DNA of 47,423 nucleotides, taken from contig NW_019774881.1 of assembly GCF_001039355.2 (NCBI RefSeq), positions 17,903-65,325 of the forward strand, in the 5' to 3' direction. The DNA is from Lingula anatina. Lineage: Eukaryota > Brachiopoda > Lingulata > Lingulida > Lingulidae. A program made the translations under genes and the position numbers. Under the pieces are notes generated by a model. The model searched no databases, was not told the DNA's origin, and saw only the letters and a program-made list of their open reading frames with translations. Of this stretch, positions 1 to 11,226 are shown one piece after another (positions within the stretch are counted from its first letter, which is position 1; every line of letters starts with the position of its first letter).

Positions 1-3000
1 GGGGGGGGGGGCATACTGCAAAAGTGCCGAAAACGCATTGTCACCGTTCGCTGTCAAAAAGCCGGTCGGTTCCTCGTGTTAACAGCACACGATTTACTCC
101 TATAAAAAAGCCAAAACGTGTGTAAAATAATAAGTCATTAAAAACTCGGACTTTTTCAATTCCTTATTTGAAAAAAATAGTCTCACCATCTGTTGGAAAT
201 TCTTCAAATTCGTCATCTTCTTCAAGAAGTCCCAAATCAACTTTCTTTTGGGGTTGGTCGGCCATTTTGTTTGAATGCCTTCTCAACCCTTCTCAACCAG
301 AAGAGTTAAATTTCAAGATGAGCCAAAATCAAGGTTTGGGGGAACGACAAACGTTATAAAGCATTAATATTAAAAGATTAATATTGCTTATTTATTTATT
401 TATTTATTTTGTTAGATTTTTGTTATTCCCACATACACAAAAACACACACAAATTAAAGCAATAATAAGAAGGGGGCTACAGCCGTGTACTAAAACGGCC
501 ACAGGACAAAAAGGCCTACTGTCAATCACACTGATCACGATCAAGCTGATATCAACTACTGCAATACCGACTAATTGTATTCAAGATCCGCTGATCCCGA
601 GTTAAATCACGTTGTGTAAATCAAAACAACGATGGTTCTACAACAGACATCACATATCCGCATGGCGTATTACCTGCATTTGTAGCTATCACATTTAAAC
701 AAAGACACCACCTTAACGTAGTAATTAGAGACCTCTTGAAATTATTAATGGACCTACGGTAGGCTTGGTTCTACAATAGACGTCACATTTCCTCAGGTCG
801 CATTACCTGCATTTGTATCAGATTAAAACGTAAATCAAGGTGCTAGATAGCCTACCCAGAAATTTCAGGGTAGAAGGCCTGGTAATAAGGACCCAACTGC
901 GTTTTATTATAAAATTCATTATATGTTTATGATTATTATTATTATTATTTTGTTGTTGTTGTTGTTGTTGTTTTTGTTGTTGTGACACTTAAATAAAAAC
1001 AAAACAAGATATAGGCCACTGAAAATAAACAACTTTTTACCATAGGCTAATCAGAAAATGATCTTAATCTCATTGTCACTACCAGCAAGGTAGGCCCCTG
1101 TCACAAGTACAGTGGTATTTCTTGACCAAGTTACCGTCTAGGACATAGATTATTTAACGACTTAATGAGCGAAAAGAGAATGAAATTTTATAAAAGAAAA
1201 TATTCAAATGCAGGCCTTGTGTCTTGTCCCTATAGCAAGTACCCGGTACCTGCCGTAGGTTTTCGGTTGAGTCATTTCTCCTTTGATCAAATCTTATTCT
1301 ATTAACCTTTTTAATAGCTGAAGAGTTCGGTTACGTCCTAGCCATTCTAAATGAAAAAAAAAAGTGAATAAACAGTTGTTGACGGCGAAGGTGACGTCGT
1401 CTGTGTCGCAATCGGTGTCGCGAACAGTTATTGTGTTCACCAAAAATTATCAGCATTATCTACATAAGGAAGCAAGTGTCCGCAAACCGAAGGAAGGAGA
1501 TCAGATTAATGTGATAACGATAAGCCACATCCGAAGATGGTTTTGCCATAGAGTATACATGCACTTGAAAGAAAATTACACGTAAGCATTATCCAGGAGA
1601 CTAGCGGGTCCGGGATTTTGCTAAGGTGGGGGTGGTCGTGGGGGTGGAGGAAATGGGGACACCTTTACAAAAGTAAGCCTCTGCAGGGTATTGGGGTGGA
1701 AAAACTAGTTTGCTTATGAAAAAACCGATTCTAATACTTGTGACGACTGAAAATAAGTTCACCTGAAGAAGGCCTTATGATATAAAGTCGAAACGAAGTG
1801 ATCCCCGTTTCATTGTAAGATCCAGCATTAGAAATAAATTATCTTAGTCTAATATAGATAAAAATTCACTTAAAATTGCTTGTTTTTGTCTCATTTCGTT
1901 TGCCTTATTGTCATTATTGTTTTTTATTCCCATTTTTTTTTCGATTTTTGGTGTGGGCGGGCGGTAGAGGTTACCTCAGAAGCTGAGTGAAGGGCAAGTC
2001 CCAGTCGCCATTGCCAGAATACTGCTAACAACAGTATCTACTTGGACGCGCTGGTCGTCCTCCAGATCTTGGACATAATAACGTAACTTTGTCCATATCC
2101 AGATTATCAAAGCCATGTTTGCAGTTTCATCATTGTTTCGACTGCATCGCTGCTGGCGTGGGCGGTTTCAGGGATTAAGATGGAGAATAAGCTTATGTAT
2201 GAAGAAAAAGAAGAAAGAAAATAAGTCAACAATAAAATAGGACAATGTAAATTATGGAATGAATGAAAAACCTTTTCATTAAATGTGTCCAAGGAAGGGC
2301 CAAAGAAATAGAAGAATGAAAATAAAAAAGAATTAATGAAAATTAAAGAAACAAATAACGAATAAAACTCGAAAAAAGTTATCTCGTTGACAGCAATGTT
2401 TAACATCTTTTTTAACTTGTGTGAGGGTTAAAAACCAATGAAAAGAATTTTGGGAAAAAAGTTCACATCTATCTGTAGATCCCCTACTTATGCATATAGT
2501 TGTGATGTGGTTCAGGAAATATTTGAAAAAAATGTTTTTCATTGTGATACTAACCCAAGAGTGACATTTTAAATGTATCACTCATCACTCAATAACTTCT
2601 CTTCTATGGATAATTATAATTTAAATCTTGACAACAGGGCCTAAAGCAAGAGCTCGTCGATTGCACTGCACATGCTTTTCAATGAGGTCCTAAAAGAAGT
2701 ACAGAGTCGTGAGTTGAAATATTAGCACCCAGGAATATTTCTGGCTGTCAACGCCCACCGTCCAGAACGGGATAAGAATTTTCGTGACTTATCACAAAGT
2801 GAACCTCTGCATTGATTAAAAAGAGTTTTTGTCGCTGTAGGTTTCTGTTCTCCGCGTGGAAGTACATAAAACGCTAGCTGAAATTACGTCTTGCATTATT
2901 AGTGTAGTTGATGATGTAACTTCCAAAAATTCACATTTCAAAAAACTTTTTATTCGTTTAAGTTTGTGCTGTATAAATAAATAAATAAATAAATAAATGA

Positions 3001-3247
3001 ATAAATAAATAAATGAATAAATGAAATTGCTCAGAGAGCAAAGCAACTTGCGAAATTGCAAAGTTAGTTTTTAAACCCTAACACATTAACAAAATTATAA
3101 AGTACAAAAATAGGAGCCATTTGGTATATGATATATCATGCTTGAATCAACATATGGCTGCATTATTATTAACAGTTTTCTACTTGTATGCAATATCGAA
3201 CAAAATAAATAAACAACACAAATGATAAACTAATAATTACATGTAGC
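1..3247. other. Left flank, no gene recognised
   Basis: The stretch opens with a run of 11 G, likely an assembly edge. It contains (TTTA)n at about 387-408, (ATT)n followed by (GTT)n at about 935-982, a G-rich patch at 1626-1652, and (AATA)n with ATGA variants at 2975-3024. Open frames here are short (99 aa or less), have compositional bias and show no domain I recognise. The frame at 1364-1585 ends in a basic segment but has no family signature. I see no splice-site pattern that joins these frames. None of this sequence resembles the glycosyltransferase array further right. Confidence 0.6.
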
Positions 3248-3520
3248 TATTAATTAATTAATAGATTAAATAATCATTAACAAAATTTAATCATTTCTTT
3301 CTTGGCCCATTTGTTACCTAGCCCGAACATTTTATTAATAGTTTGTTTATTTATTTATTTATTTATATGATTGACCATCGTCAAATATTATTATTTCGTC
3401 CTAACCTATCCAGAAAATTTAATTGATTAATTGATGGATTATCACTAAAATCTAACTAAGTCTTTCTTGGTCCATTTGTGACTTATCCTGAAAATTTCAT
3501 CCATCTTGAAACTATATGCT
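3248..3520. repeat. Degenerate direct repeat, about 170-bp period
   Basis: Two diverged copies of one segment follow each other, at about 3248-3335 and 3420-3505. Both start with a (TTAA/TTGA)n-like run and continue into TCTTTCTTGGYCCATTTGT and then a CCTGAAAATTT-like or CCCGAACATTTT stretch. (TTTA)n at 3342-3365 separates them. This looks like a decayed tandem or transposon-tail repeat; the family is unknown. Confidence 0.5.
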
Positions 3521-3888
3521 GGCATTTGGTTGGTTTTTGTGACAAAAAATTGACTTTGTATGCATCTTTAATTTTACACTCAAATTGTATAGGAGGAGAT
3601 AGCAAAAATTGCAATGTAAAAAGAATTAAGAATCACGTCCTTCCCAAGAGACAGCCTAACCCCCTTTTGTACTTAAATCAATTCAGTTCATTCCGGTTGT
3701 ATTATCTATCTACAAAAAATTTTGGAACAAAAATCTTTCAAATTGTGGCCGCTATCGCCGGACAAAAACTAACCGCAAACAAACTCACAAAACGCAAACG
3801 AGCAATAAACCTGCAAAATTTTCTTCCTCGAGTAATTAATGAAGCAGATCTTAAGGACCAATGTGTGGTCCAGTTGAGGAGTTGAGTG
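3478..3888 (+). other. Unassigned 135-aa open frame
   Basis: This is the longest open frame in the left flank. Its N-terminal part overlaps the second copy of the degenerate direct repeat, which argues against it being a real gene start. The C-terminal half is basic (a KLTKRKRAIN stretch) and ends in a short acidic-polar tail. I recognise no domain, signal peptide or membrane helix. It could be the remnant of a mobile-element protein or simply chance. Confidence that it is a functional gene is low. Confidence 0.15.
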
Positions 3889-4187
3889 TACTTGAGTTCC
3901 AGATGTATGAGACACATAAGCCAATTTGGAACTTACTTAGTGGCTTTAGTAAAATTCTCCACATTCAGTCAATGCTTAACACGTGAAGAATTATCAGAAA
4001 GTTTGATGGTAAACAGGTGAAGTGCACCACTGGTGTACGACATCCAGACCGTTTATGGCTCCTCTCGTGTTGCTGTCATCAACTGAGAATATTTAAACTT
4101 TTCAGCTCTCAGTGCAAAAGCATCCAAAAAATAAAAAAAACTGCCATTTTGGAAAGCTGTAAGATTTTAAAACGTATTTATTAAAAT

Positions 4188-4403
4188 CGTCACATCAATG
4201 CTTGCGTTTGTTTAGAAAAAAAGTTTCTTGATAAATTAAATCAGGCTGAGACCAAAAAGGCTGCACCGAAGTACTGTAGCGACATTGATAAACACAAATG
4301 GATTGATGACTTTCTTAATCATTTAGTGTCCATGCTAAGACAAGAGCATCTAAATTTCTGCTTTCAAAAGCTCTTCAAGAGCAAATTTACCTGGGAAGTA
4401 TGA
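4188..4403 (+). other. Unassigned open frame without start codon, about 70 codons
   Basis: Reading in the frame of 4245, the sequence stays open from just after a stop near 4184 to a TGA at 4401-4403. The translation is amphipathic and helix-like, including KHKWIDDFLNHLV and RQEHLNFCFQKLF. Its composition looks more protein-like than neighbouring frames. It could be a decayed exon or transposon fragment. I cannot place it in a family and see no convincing splice sites beside it. Confidence 0.15.
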
Positions 4404-6734
4404 AGTACGCGTGTACCAACTGATTTGCTGTATTGATGATTCAAATTAGGTCGTATTAAATCTGTTTGATTGCTTTTGTTCATTTTTTTCATCTGATTTT
4501 TTTTTCATATGCTTTTGTTGAGCATTTTTGCTTTATTTGACTCTAAAATTACAGCTTTGAGGTTAAGCGCAAACAATCAACTACAGATATGCTTCGTGGA
4601 AAGTGCTTTAAGAACAGGATGAATTAAAAAAAGCGCCAACTGGTAAACTTTCTGTCAAAAATATATTCGTTTTTCGTTAAATATATTTCAAAGGCCAACA
4701 CCTTCTTTTTAAGATCTGTTAGCGGGTTTTGTTCCCTTCTATTTTTCCGACTATACTACGATAATTTAAGGGGATAAAAAGCCAGTCTGTATTATGTATA
4801 TGTCATCATCTGTGCATCGCGTGATTACAAAAAATATAAGCAACACGCTACCTAGAACATATACCAATCAAAAGTTATAAATAACTTATTTTAACACACT
4901 CTGTGTATTAATGGACCGTCAAACGCGGTAGTATTCTAACCGCAACTCTAACCTCAGCCAATAGGGAAGCTTTCTGAAAATCTCTGTATATGCCAACACC
5001 CGCTGATAATATAATGTCATTTCCTCACTTTCCTGGAATTGCGTGACGATGTTTTCAATTCAGAAAGTAAGCAACAGTCGCCTTTCGGTCTTTGTTTTCC
5101 CCTCATTTCGACACGTAGGCATTTTATGACAGCGTCTCCGATCCTGGATTGCTGCCATGCCCTACGCTCTTTTTATATTTGAAGCAGATACGCCGTAGAC
5201 CTAAAAGGTTTTCATTCCAACACTTTTAAATCTGTTCCGTTTATTCTCCGTATGTATTATATGGCCATGACTTCATTAAGAGGCACGTTGGCTGCTGCTT
5301 CTGCTATTATTATTATTATTATTCAATGTTAGATGACGGTGAAAAAAATATTAATCGGAAAAAAAAAAAAACTCAAACTTAACACTTTTTAGTAGGTGTA
5401 AGATCATTTGATTTTTCCCCCGCAAGGCCTCTACCGCAATCAAATCATTAAATGCGTGGGTTTCAGGATACTGCTCAAGTTACCCGGCCTCATAAACACT
5501 GTTATATTTTACAATGGCGCTGTTTTGTTTAGGAGAAGAAAGGTAAAAATAAGATATTGAGAGCAAAATCAGCAATGAATTAAGCGCTTGACGCACCTGA
5601 ATCTAGAAATAAGTTCAATAAAGTATGACGCCACCTCCGTTATGACCCTTGACTATTGTAATGTATTCATAGTGCTCGAGTGCCTTATATGTTATCTGAA
5701 CTTACGGATCCGGGATCTTGTTTCTAAAGGAGTGGGCGGGGCGAGGGCAGGATGTGAACTGTGCCTCGCGTTGCAGTACGTTGTCGAGGACAAGCGTACT
5801 GTAATATGTAGGGCAAGTAATAGGGATGAAAAAATTGCTAGGAATTTTCGTTTTTCGCTGGCTTTACTCCATTTGGAAAGGAAGAACGGGACGAAGAGTA
5901 TACCACCGATGTAACTGGTGGGGTGGTCTATTGCGCAACACCCCCCCACCCCCCCCCCTGCGGATCTGCCCTTGCCCCCCCCCAACAAATAGCTAGAAAA
6001 GAGAAAGGTCCTCCCCCCAGCAGTTGCACCTACACCCCCCTTAGTAAGATAAAAGAGGGGTCCTCCCCCCCCTCCCTTTGCAAATCAACCAACGTGAAGG
6101 TTTTTCACTGCAACAGGTACAAAAAATAGCAAATAATGGTCTAATGTTCGTTCGCCTGAGCCGTCAACTCATCACCAATATAATTAGGTCTACCATGTTA
6201 TAGCACAATCCCTTCGACCGCCTCCCCCCAATAATTCGGGAAACAGCCGTGAAATCAACGTCAACGTGACAGGCGCGGCGAGGAAAGTCCACAAGTTGTG
6301 GTCTTGTGTTGTTTAATTCCGGGTAGTGACCTTTAAGACAATATGGCCTATAGTAACTCCTTGAAATTAGTTATATTATACTATACTCGTTTGTAATAAT
6401 TCCTGCGTCATATTTCTATGTCTACATGAATTGCGAAACTTATATTCGTTCCCAATTGAGACATTATATTTCAAAGCAATAAAACCATTAAAGTAAAAGT
6501 AGGTAACTAGGTTTTTAACTAGAAATTGCACAAAAATTAAAATCCAATCACAGGGACGAGTCCAGCAATGATACGAATGCAAGAACAACTACCTTTTCCC
6601 TCGGCAAAAATTAGATATGCCGCAAAAATGCAAAAGATTCTAGATAGCTCACATTTTAGGTGTTACTTATCAGTACAAAGTTGCGCCACGCGTCACGGCC
6701 TTCATACAAACATTGGTAAATAAACGATACACAA
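4404..6734. other. Left flank with C-rich tracts, no gene recognised
   Basis: No coding region is supportable. Notable content is an (ATT)n run near 5305-5325 and several pure C runs between 5940 and 6075 (up to ten C in a row, spaced by short A/T segments). The overlapping frames at 5588-5914, 5692-5988 and 5923-6129 have a translation dominated by the homopolymers and are not credible genes. Confidence 0.5.
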
Positions 6735-7110
6735 AGTTACCCCCTCACGGCCCCTTATCCCTCCCCGATGTTTGCTTGAATTATTTCACCGATTAAATGA
6801 TCTCAACAAGGAAGTACGAAGCAAACCATTTACGCAAATTCAATTGTTTGGACACTCCGGCACGCACCTCGGGGTGGCACGGTGGAAGGTTGTGTAGGGC
6901 CTCTATGGCGGCGTATGACGGGGTTTGTGGCTGCCTTCACGGTCTGAAAGCGTGCCCGTCCACACTGCGGTTGTATCATGGGTTCTGACGAGGACAAAAA
7001 GCCGACATTTTATTTGGTCCGTTTTATTTCCTTGTGATAATCAATTTTTTTTATTTGCTGAGGTCAATTGTTTTATTAGTTTCAGGCTGTCCTTCCTCCC
7101 TTTCAGGAAG
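6735..7110. repeat. Diverged copy of the array 3'-flank repeat
   Basis: This segment aligns by eye with 16110-16400 and 36700-36990, the DNA about 2.3 kb downstream of the stops of genes A and C. Shared landmarks include TTGTTTGGACACTCC, a GTTTGTGGCT stretch, a CGTG(T/C)CCGT(T/C)CACACT stretch and TTTCCTTGTG(A/C)TAATCA. It is clearly more diverged than the other two are from each other. It marks array-type flank upstream of gene A, possibly the relic of an older unit whose gene is gone. Confidence 0.65.
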
Positions 7111-8020
7111 GTATGAAAACTTGTGTAGTTTATATCTTTAACCAAGGGTCTTATACAAATGTCCTTGCTTTGGGAGAGGCTTTTTTTCAAATGAGACGTA
7201 CTCAAGCTAGTTTGTAAATGATAAATACTGAAATTTTTATTCGTGAAAACTACGTAACACTCCACAAAAGAGAGATGAAGCAAATTATTGAATTTTTAAA
7301 ATTACATTTGCATATTAAATTCTCTCTCTCTCTCTCACCAGATGTATACGTCATACAGAACCGGCTGTATTAATCACAACTACATAATTAGAAAGAGGAA
7401 ACAATCAACCCGGAACAGCATGGTAATTTTAAACTAACTCTCAATAACGCGCACCATTACATCCTATTTGAAAATTGGTTTGAGTCAATTTTCTCGGCAA
7501 TGCAAGCCAAAAAAAAATTGCTATGTAGTTTTTTTGGTCTAACAATTTTACTGAAAAAACCATAAGTTTGTGTGGGATTATTTGGACATTTAATCATCTT
7601 AACTTTTCCTTTAAAAATGGTAACCTGTGCTTTAACCTCTGAAACATGTTACATCGCTTTAGAATATTTTTCTCCTGTTCACATATTGGAAAAATTTTCC
7701 TAGAAGTAACGAGTATTGATGTTTTCACTCGGCAATACCCATGTGGAGAACAAAGAGATAAAGAAGCTATAAAAATTCTTTCAGATGCCAGGTTATGGCG
7801 TTTATTGCATTCTTTCGCTCCAAGACTACCTCTTACATGTATGTTATTTTGATAAACGCACTCACATGAATCAAGCTGAGGGCCAGTGAATGCATATGTC
7901 ACAGCAAAATTACTCCTGTATTATTTTTTAGTTTGTTTTTCCACTCTCTCTAAGTTACAATTGACGTTTTTTTGACACTTGATAACAGAGGGGCGAGAAC
8001 TGTGGATGTGGGGGGGGGGG

Positions 8021-8060
<40 letters not shown>

Positions 8061-8340
8061 TATACCGAGAGCAGATTAATACAAACAGTTTTATGTTGTT
8101 CACAAATTAAAAGAAGAATTGAAATGAAATTAAACATTTGTCTTCGTTCACTTTGTTAATCACTGTCTTTCGCAACTGATTACGTCGAAAAAATTACTAA
8201 ATCGCCTCTGTTCAGTTCTCATTGTGTTAAGATGCCAATCACCTTTAAATGAACCAAATTTATCAATGGAGGCACTAAAAGATAAAAAATAATAATAACT
8301 AAAAAATAGTTTAAGATAAAAATCATATCGCGATTATCCA
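7111..8340. other. Intergenic flank upstream of gene A, no gene
   Basis: No gene is supportable. It holds (TC)n at 7321-7336 and a G-run followed by (GA)n at 8010-8056. About 7885-7975 weakly matches the upstream blocks of B and D (GTCACA..AAA..ACTCC followed by AAGTTACAATTGACG). This indicates that the same ancestral upstream region is present but eroded. The four frames across 7594-8137 are mutual shadows or microsatellite translations. Confidence 0.5.
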
Positions 8341-8344
8341 AATC

Positions 8345-8585
8345 ATGAACAAAATCACGTTTTATAATTGTCACGATCCGTCAATCTCTTGCGCCGCGCG
8401 TCATTCGGGTAATACTATAACAGTCAGACGCACATGATATATTTGTAATCGTTATATCTACACGTACACGTTGTCACTAACTACGGGCCATCTTCTTCCA
8501 GCCATCCATTACTGACCCCTGGATGTCACTGACTCGCGCACTCGAGAGATGACAACCCCGATAAGACTGTTCGCACGTCAGTTGC
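8345..8585 (+). promoter_or_regulatory. Conserved upstream block U2 (gene A copy)
   Basis: About 240 bp that recurs upstream of B (17650-17885), C (25672-25905) and E (45322-45550). Shared landmarks are ATGAACAAAATCACGTT, a GATCCGTCAAT stretch, CGCGTCATTC, a TACTGACCCCTGGATGTC-like segment and a GATGACAACC..GATAAG stretch ending in CACGTCAG. The copies are diverged but colinear. It may be an upstream regulatory region or only shared ancestry of the unit. It is absent upstream of D. Confidence 0.45.
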
Positions 8586-9365
8586 TCCATAATTTTAAGT
8601 TACTAATTTCGCCGGTGATGTGATGTGAATAGTTAATGTTTCAGATGTTTATGGTCTAGTTCCTACCTAGAGGTCGACTGAGAATTGCAAGGAACTTACA
8701 ATAATGTTATATTTGAAAAGTTAAATAAATAATTACATTAAGTCACAGTTCAGTTTAAATCATTTACAGCGTAGGTTATAGCGGATCATTCATAAGCGTT
8801 CACTTAGTGTTTTATATCCTTATCAAAAAATCTATCAACTGTAAAAACTACTTCAATTCTTCTGTTCCCCCGTCACAGCTCAACATTTGATTGAAAAGAA
8901 CATAAACTAATTTATAATTTCTGAATTAGTGACTAATAGTATAAACATTATAACAAAAAACACTGCGTGACCTGCAAACAGCTTGGTGAATGAACAATCA
9001 TCAGCAGCTAATTTCAACAAATGCGTAATACTGAATAAAACAAATCTGATCTGACGAAAGTTTCCATTCCACTCGACTGATCACGGACTTGGAATACAGT
9101 CATCAGCTGTGAGATGGTTTATATAAATACACATTCATGGTCCGTAATTTTTATCATGAGGCGAATAGCATGGACGCTGACTCACCGCCTGCCCAATCCA
9201 TATTCCCGGACATTTCGCGGCCCCGAAAGTGAACACTGAACGCCTCGTCTAGAAACCAGGTTCCGGCACGAGCACGCAGCTGCTTGATGATCGGAACTTG
9301 GAAATAAAGCGAAAACCAGGAAAATCTAGCTTGGTGCTGACGTCACAGGATTAACTGGACCCAGG
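8586..9365. other. Promoter-proximal flank of gene A
   Basis: No coding sequence. The part up to about 8835 still aligns with the flank of B to about 18185, where the B copy switches abruptly to retroelement sequence. The rest, to the TATA-like site at 9366, has no counterpart in B or D, because that interval was lost there. Confidence 0.5.
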
Positions 9366-9373
9366 GATAAAAA
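9366..9373 (+). promoter_or_regulatory. TATA-like box of gene A
   Basis: GATAAAAA lies 139 bp before the leader-exon splice donor at 9506. In C and E a perfect TATAAATA sits 141 bp before the same donor. The matching spacing, rather than the weaker motif itself, supports this as the equivalent core promoter. A start site would be expected about 30 bp downstream. Confidence 0.5.
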
Positions 9374-9396
9374 CGACGCTGAAGCCGCTGTAGGAT

Positions 9397-9505
9397 CACA
9401 CTCTGAAGAAACGGCAGGGAAGGGTGAAAACTTGTGAAGAAAGAACGATAGCTGCATCAGAGAAACGGTTTAGAGGCGTAACTTCTTATTTCACTACGAA
9501 CCAAG
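9397..9505 (+). other. 5' leader (non-coding) exon of gene A
   Basis: The exon ends with CACTACGAACCAAG directly before a GTGAGC donor. The same 14-mer followed by GTAAGA closes the leader exons of C (to 26907) and E (to 46563). The start is estimated from the TATA-like site. The partner acceptor is TTTTTTTACAG just before 11220, seven bases upstream of the initiator ATG, so intron 1 is about 1.7 kb. No equivalent exon exists for B or D. Confidence 0.65.
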
Positions 9506-11219
9506 GTGAGCATTTTGTTTTGTTAAAAAATAAATATGATTAAAGAATTAGGAGCACATTTATTTTTCTTTTCTGTTGTTGTTGTTTCTTAGTTAGGTTT
9601 ATTTTTCATTTCATTATTTAATCACATTTATCATTAGCTGCATGATGAGTTTTTTCTCGGTATTTTTATTTATTAATTAACGTGGTTTGCCATCCGCTCA
9701 ACATTTCGCGTAGGTTTTGAATAGCGGTGTATAAGTTTACTGTTCCTTTATTTCAAGAGTTTAAATTAATAAGAAAAATTATGACAACCTGATCTAAGAT
9801 TAACAAACATTAGGGCAGTGTCGGCATATGTGATATTGCCTTGCGGGGCACAGGCGACAATATTGAAGTGAGCGATTGACAGTGCCCTAGCTATGCCTGT
9901 TTTGTTTAATTGAACGCTGCAGGTACATCGTGCCAGAATTAAAGGGGGAATTTTCAGTAGAATTAAAAAAAATTCTTTAGTTATTTCCGAATTGTAAATT
10001 TAGGATGAAATGTAAGATTACAGGGTTTGGCACTATTGGATGACTACCCCAACACTTCCCTTCCACTACTATGGCAGATAAAAATAGACCATTGTAAAAA
10101 ACTAGTCTCTGAAGAATAATTCAATTGAGTTTATCGTAGTTTATGGCCTCTGACCTAAAATAAATAATAATCTGTACTTCTACAAAAGTAGGTTTACTGA
10201 GGTAATTCACTACAGTGGAGAAGTAGTATAAGGTTGAAGTTAAAATGTTGAGCAACTCTTTTTTTCTTATTATTTTTAAAAGCCAAAGTCCAGCATCGCT
10301 ACAACAGTGATGATCTTTTTGAAAAAAGAGTCAGTTGTATTGAAATTATTGAAGAAACCTCGTCCAGCTACATCGGGTAAATACATATGGAAAGGTGCTA
10401 CATTTACCAATGTTGCAGCATCGTAAAGGAGGGAAAAGGTTGCGATAACTCGATCATAGCACTATAAACAAGTGCTATTGCTTGGAGGGGGGGGGGTAGA
10501 GGGGGTTAGGTCAGGTAGATAACAGCTCGTTCATTGACTCACTACCGGTTCGGAAGTAACTGACGTTAAATTCCAGGTACAACAGCTGATGAGTTTACAC
10601 TTGCGATTGCATAGCACATTATTCTTAACCGCAGAAGTATAGCAACGTAATTGACGGATGCGGAACTGCGGTTGATGCAGTGTTTAATACAGCAGTAACG
10701 TTTTAATTTGTCAGCAGGAAGAGGATATTACAACATGTGCATTATCATTTCTCATGAACAAGTCTGGGTTGATTTTAGCGTTAGATGATTTAAGTCGGTA
10801 CGATATGCTTGTAACAGGCTCCCTAGAACCACTCGAAATATATATATAGAAGTTCATACAACGCTTGGTAATGCTATTTAAAAGCTGTCTAATAATATTT
10901 TAAAAGATAAGTAAATAAAGCTAAAAGATTTAAGCAAATTTACAAGATGACTGAAAGAACTGAAGATGTTACAAACACTACAAAGCTTTCACATTGAATA
11001 TCATGTGTTTTCGGTGAATGAACAAGGAACATGGGCTATAGGAATCAAGAAAAATATCAAAAACAAAATTTTTTAGAACCTGCGTCATGTAGTACTCTTC
11101 TTCGCATTTAACAAATCCAGCAACGAATTATTTTATTTATCTATTTATTAAACAAGCAAATTACTAAAAATAAATGAGTTAAATGACTTTGCTTAATTAA
11201 TATATATATTTTTTTACAG
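9506..11219 (+). other. Intron 1 of gene A
   Basis: A GT-AG interval between leader exon and coding exon 1. Its first 150 bp align with the start of intron 1 of C (26908 onward). It holds a G-run near 10488 and short AT repeats. I see no gene in it. It is about half the length of intron 1 of C, which carries a LINE fragment. Confidence 0.6.
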
Positions 11220-11226
11220 ATTAACA

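Noticed and set aside
1750-1815. CTGAAGA..CGAAAC resembling a hammerhead ribozyme core (as reported in Penelope-like elements)
   Set aside because: Stem II pairs poorly and no matching stem I strand lies after the expected cleavage position. It may be a decayed repeat tail.
7594-8137. Overlapping small frames on both strands
   Set aside because: They shadow each other, and two of them are translations of the (GA)n microsatellite.
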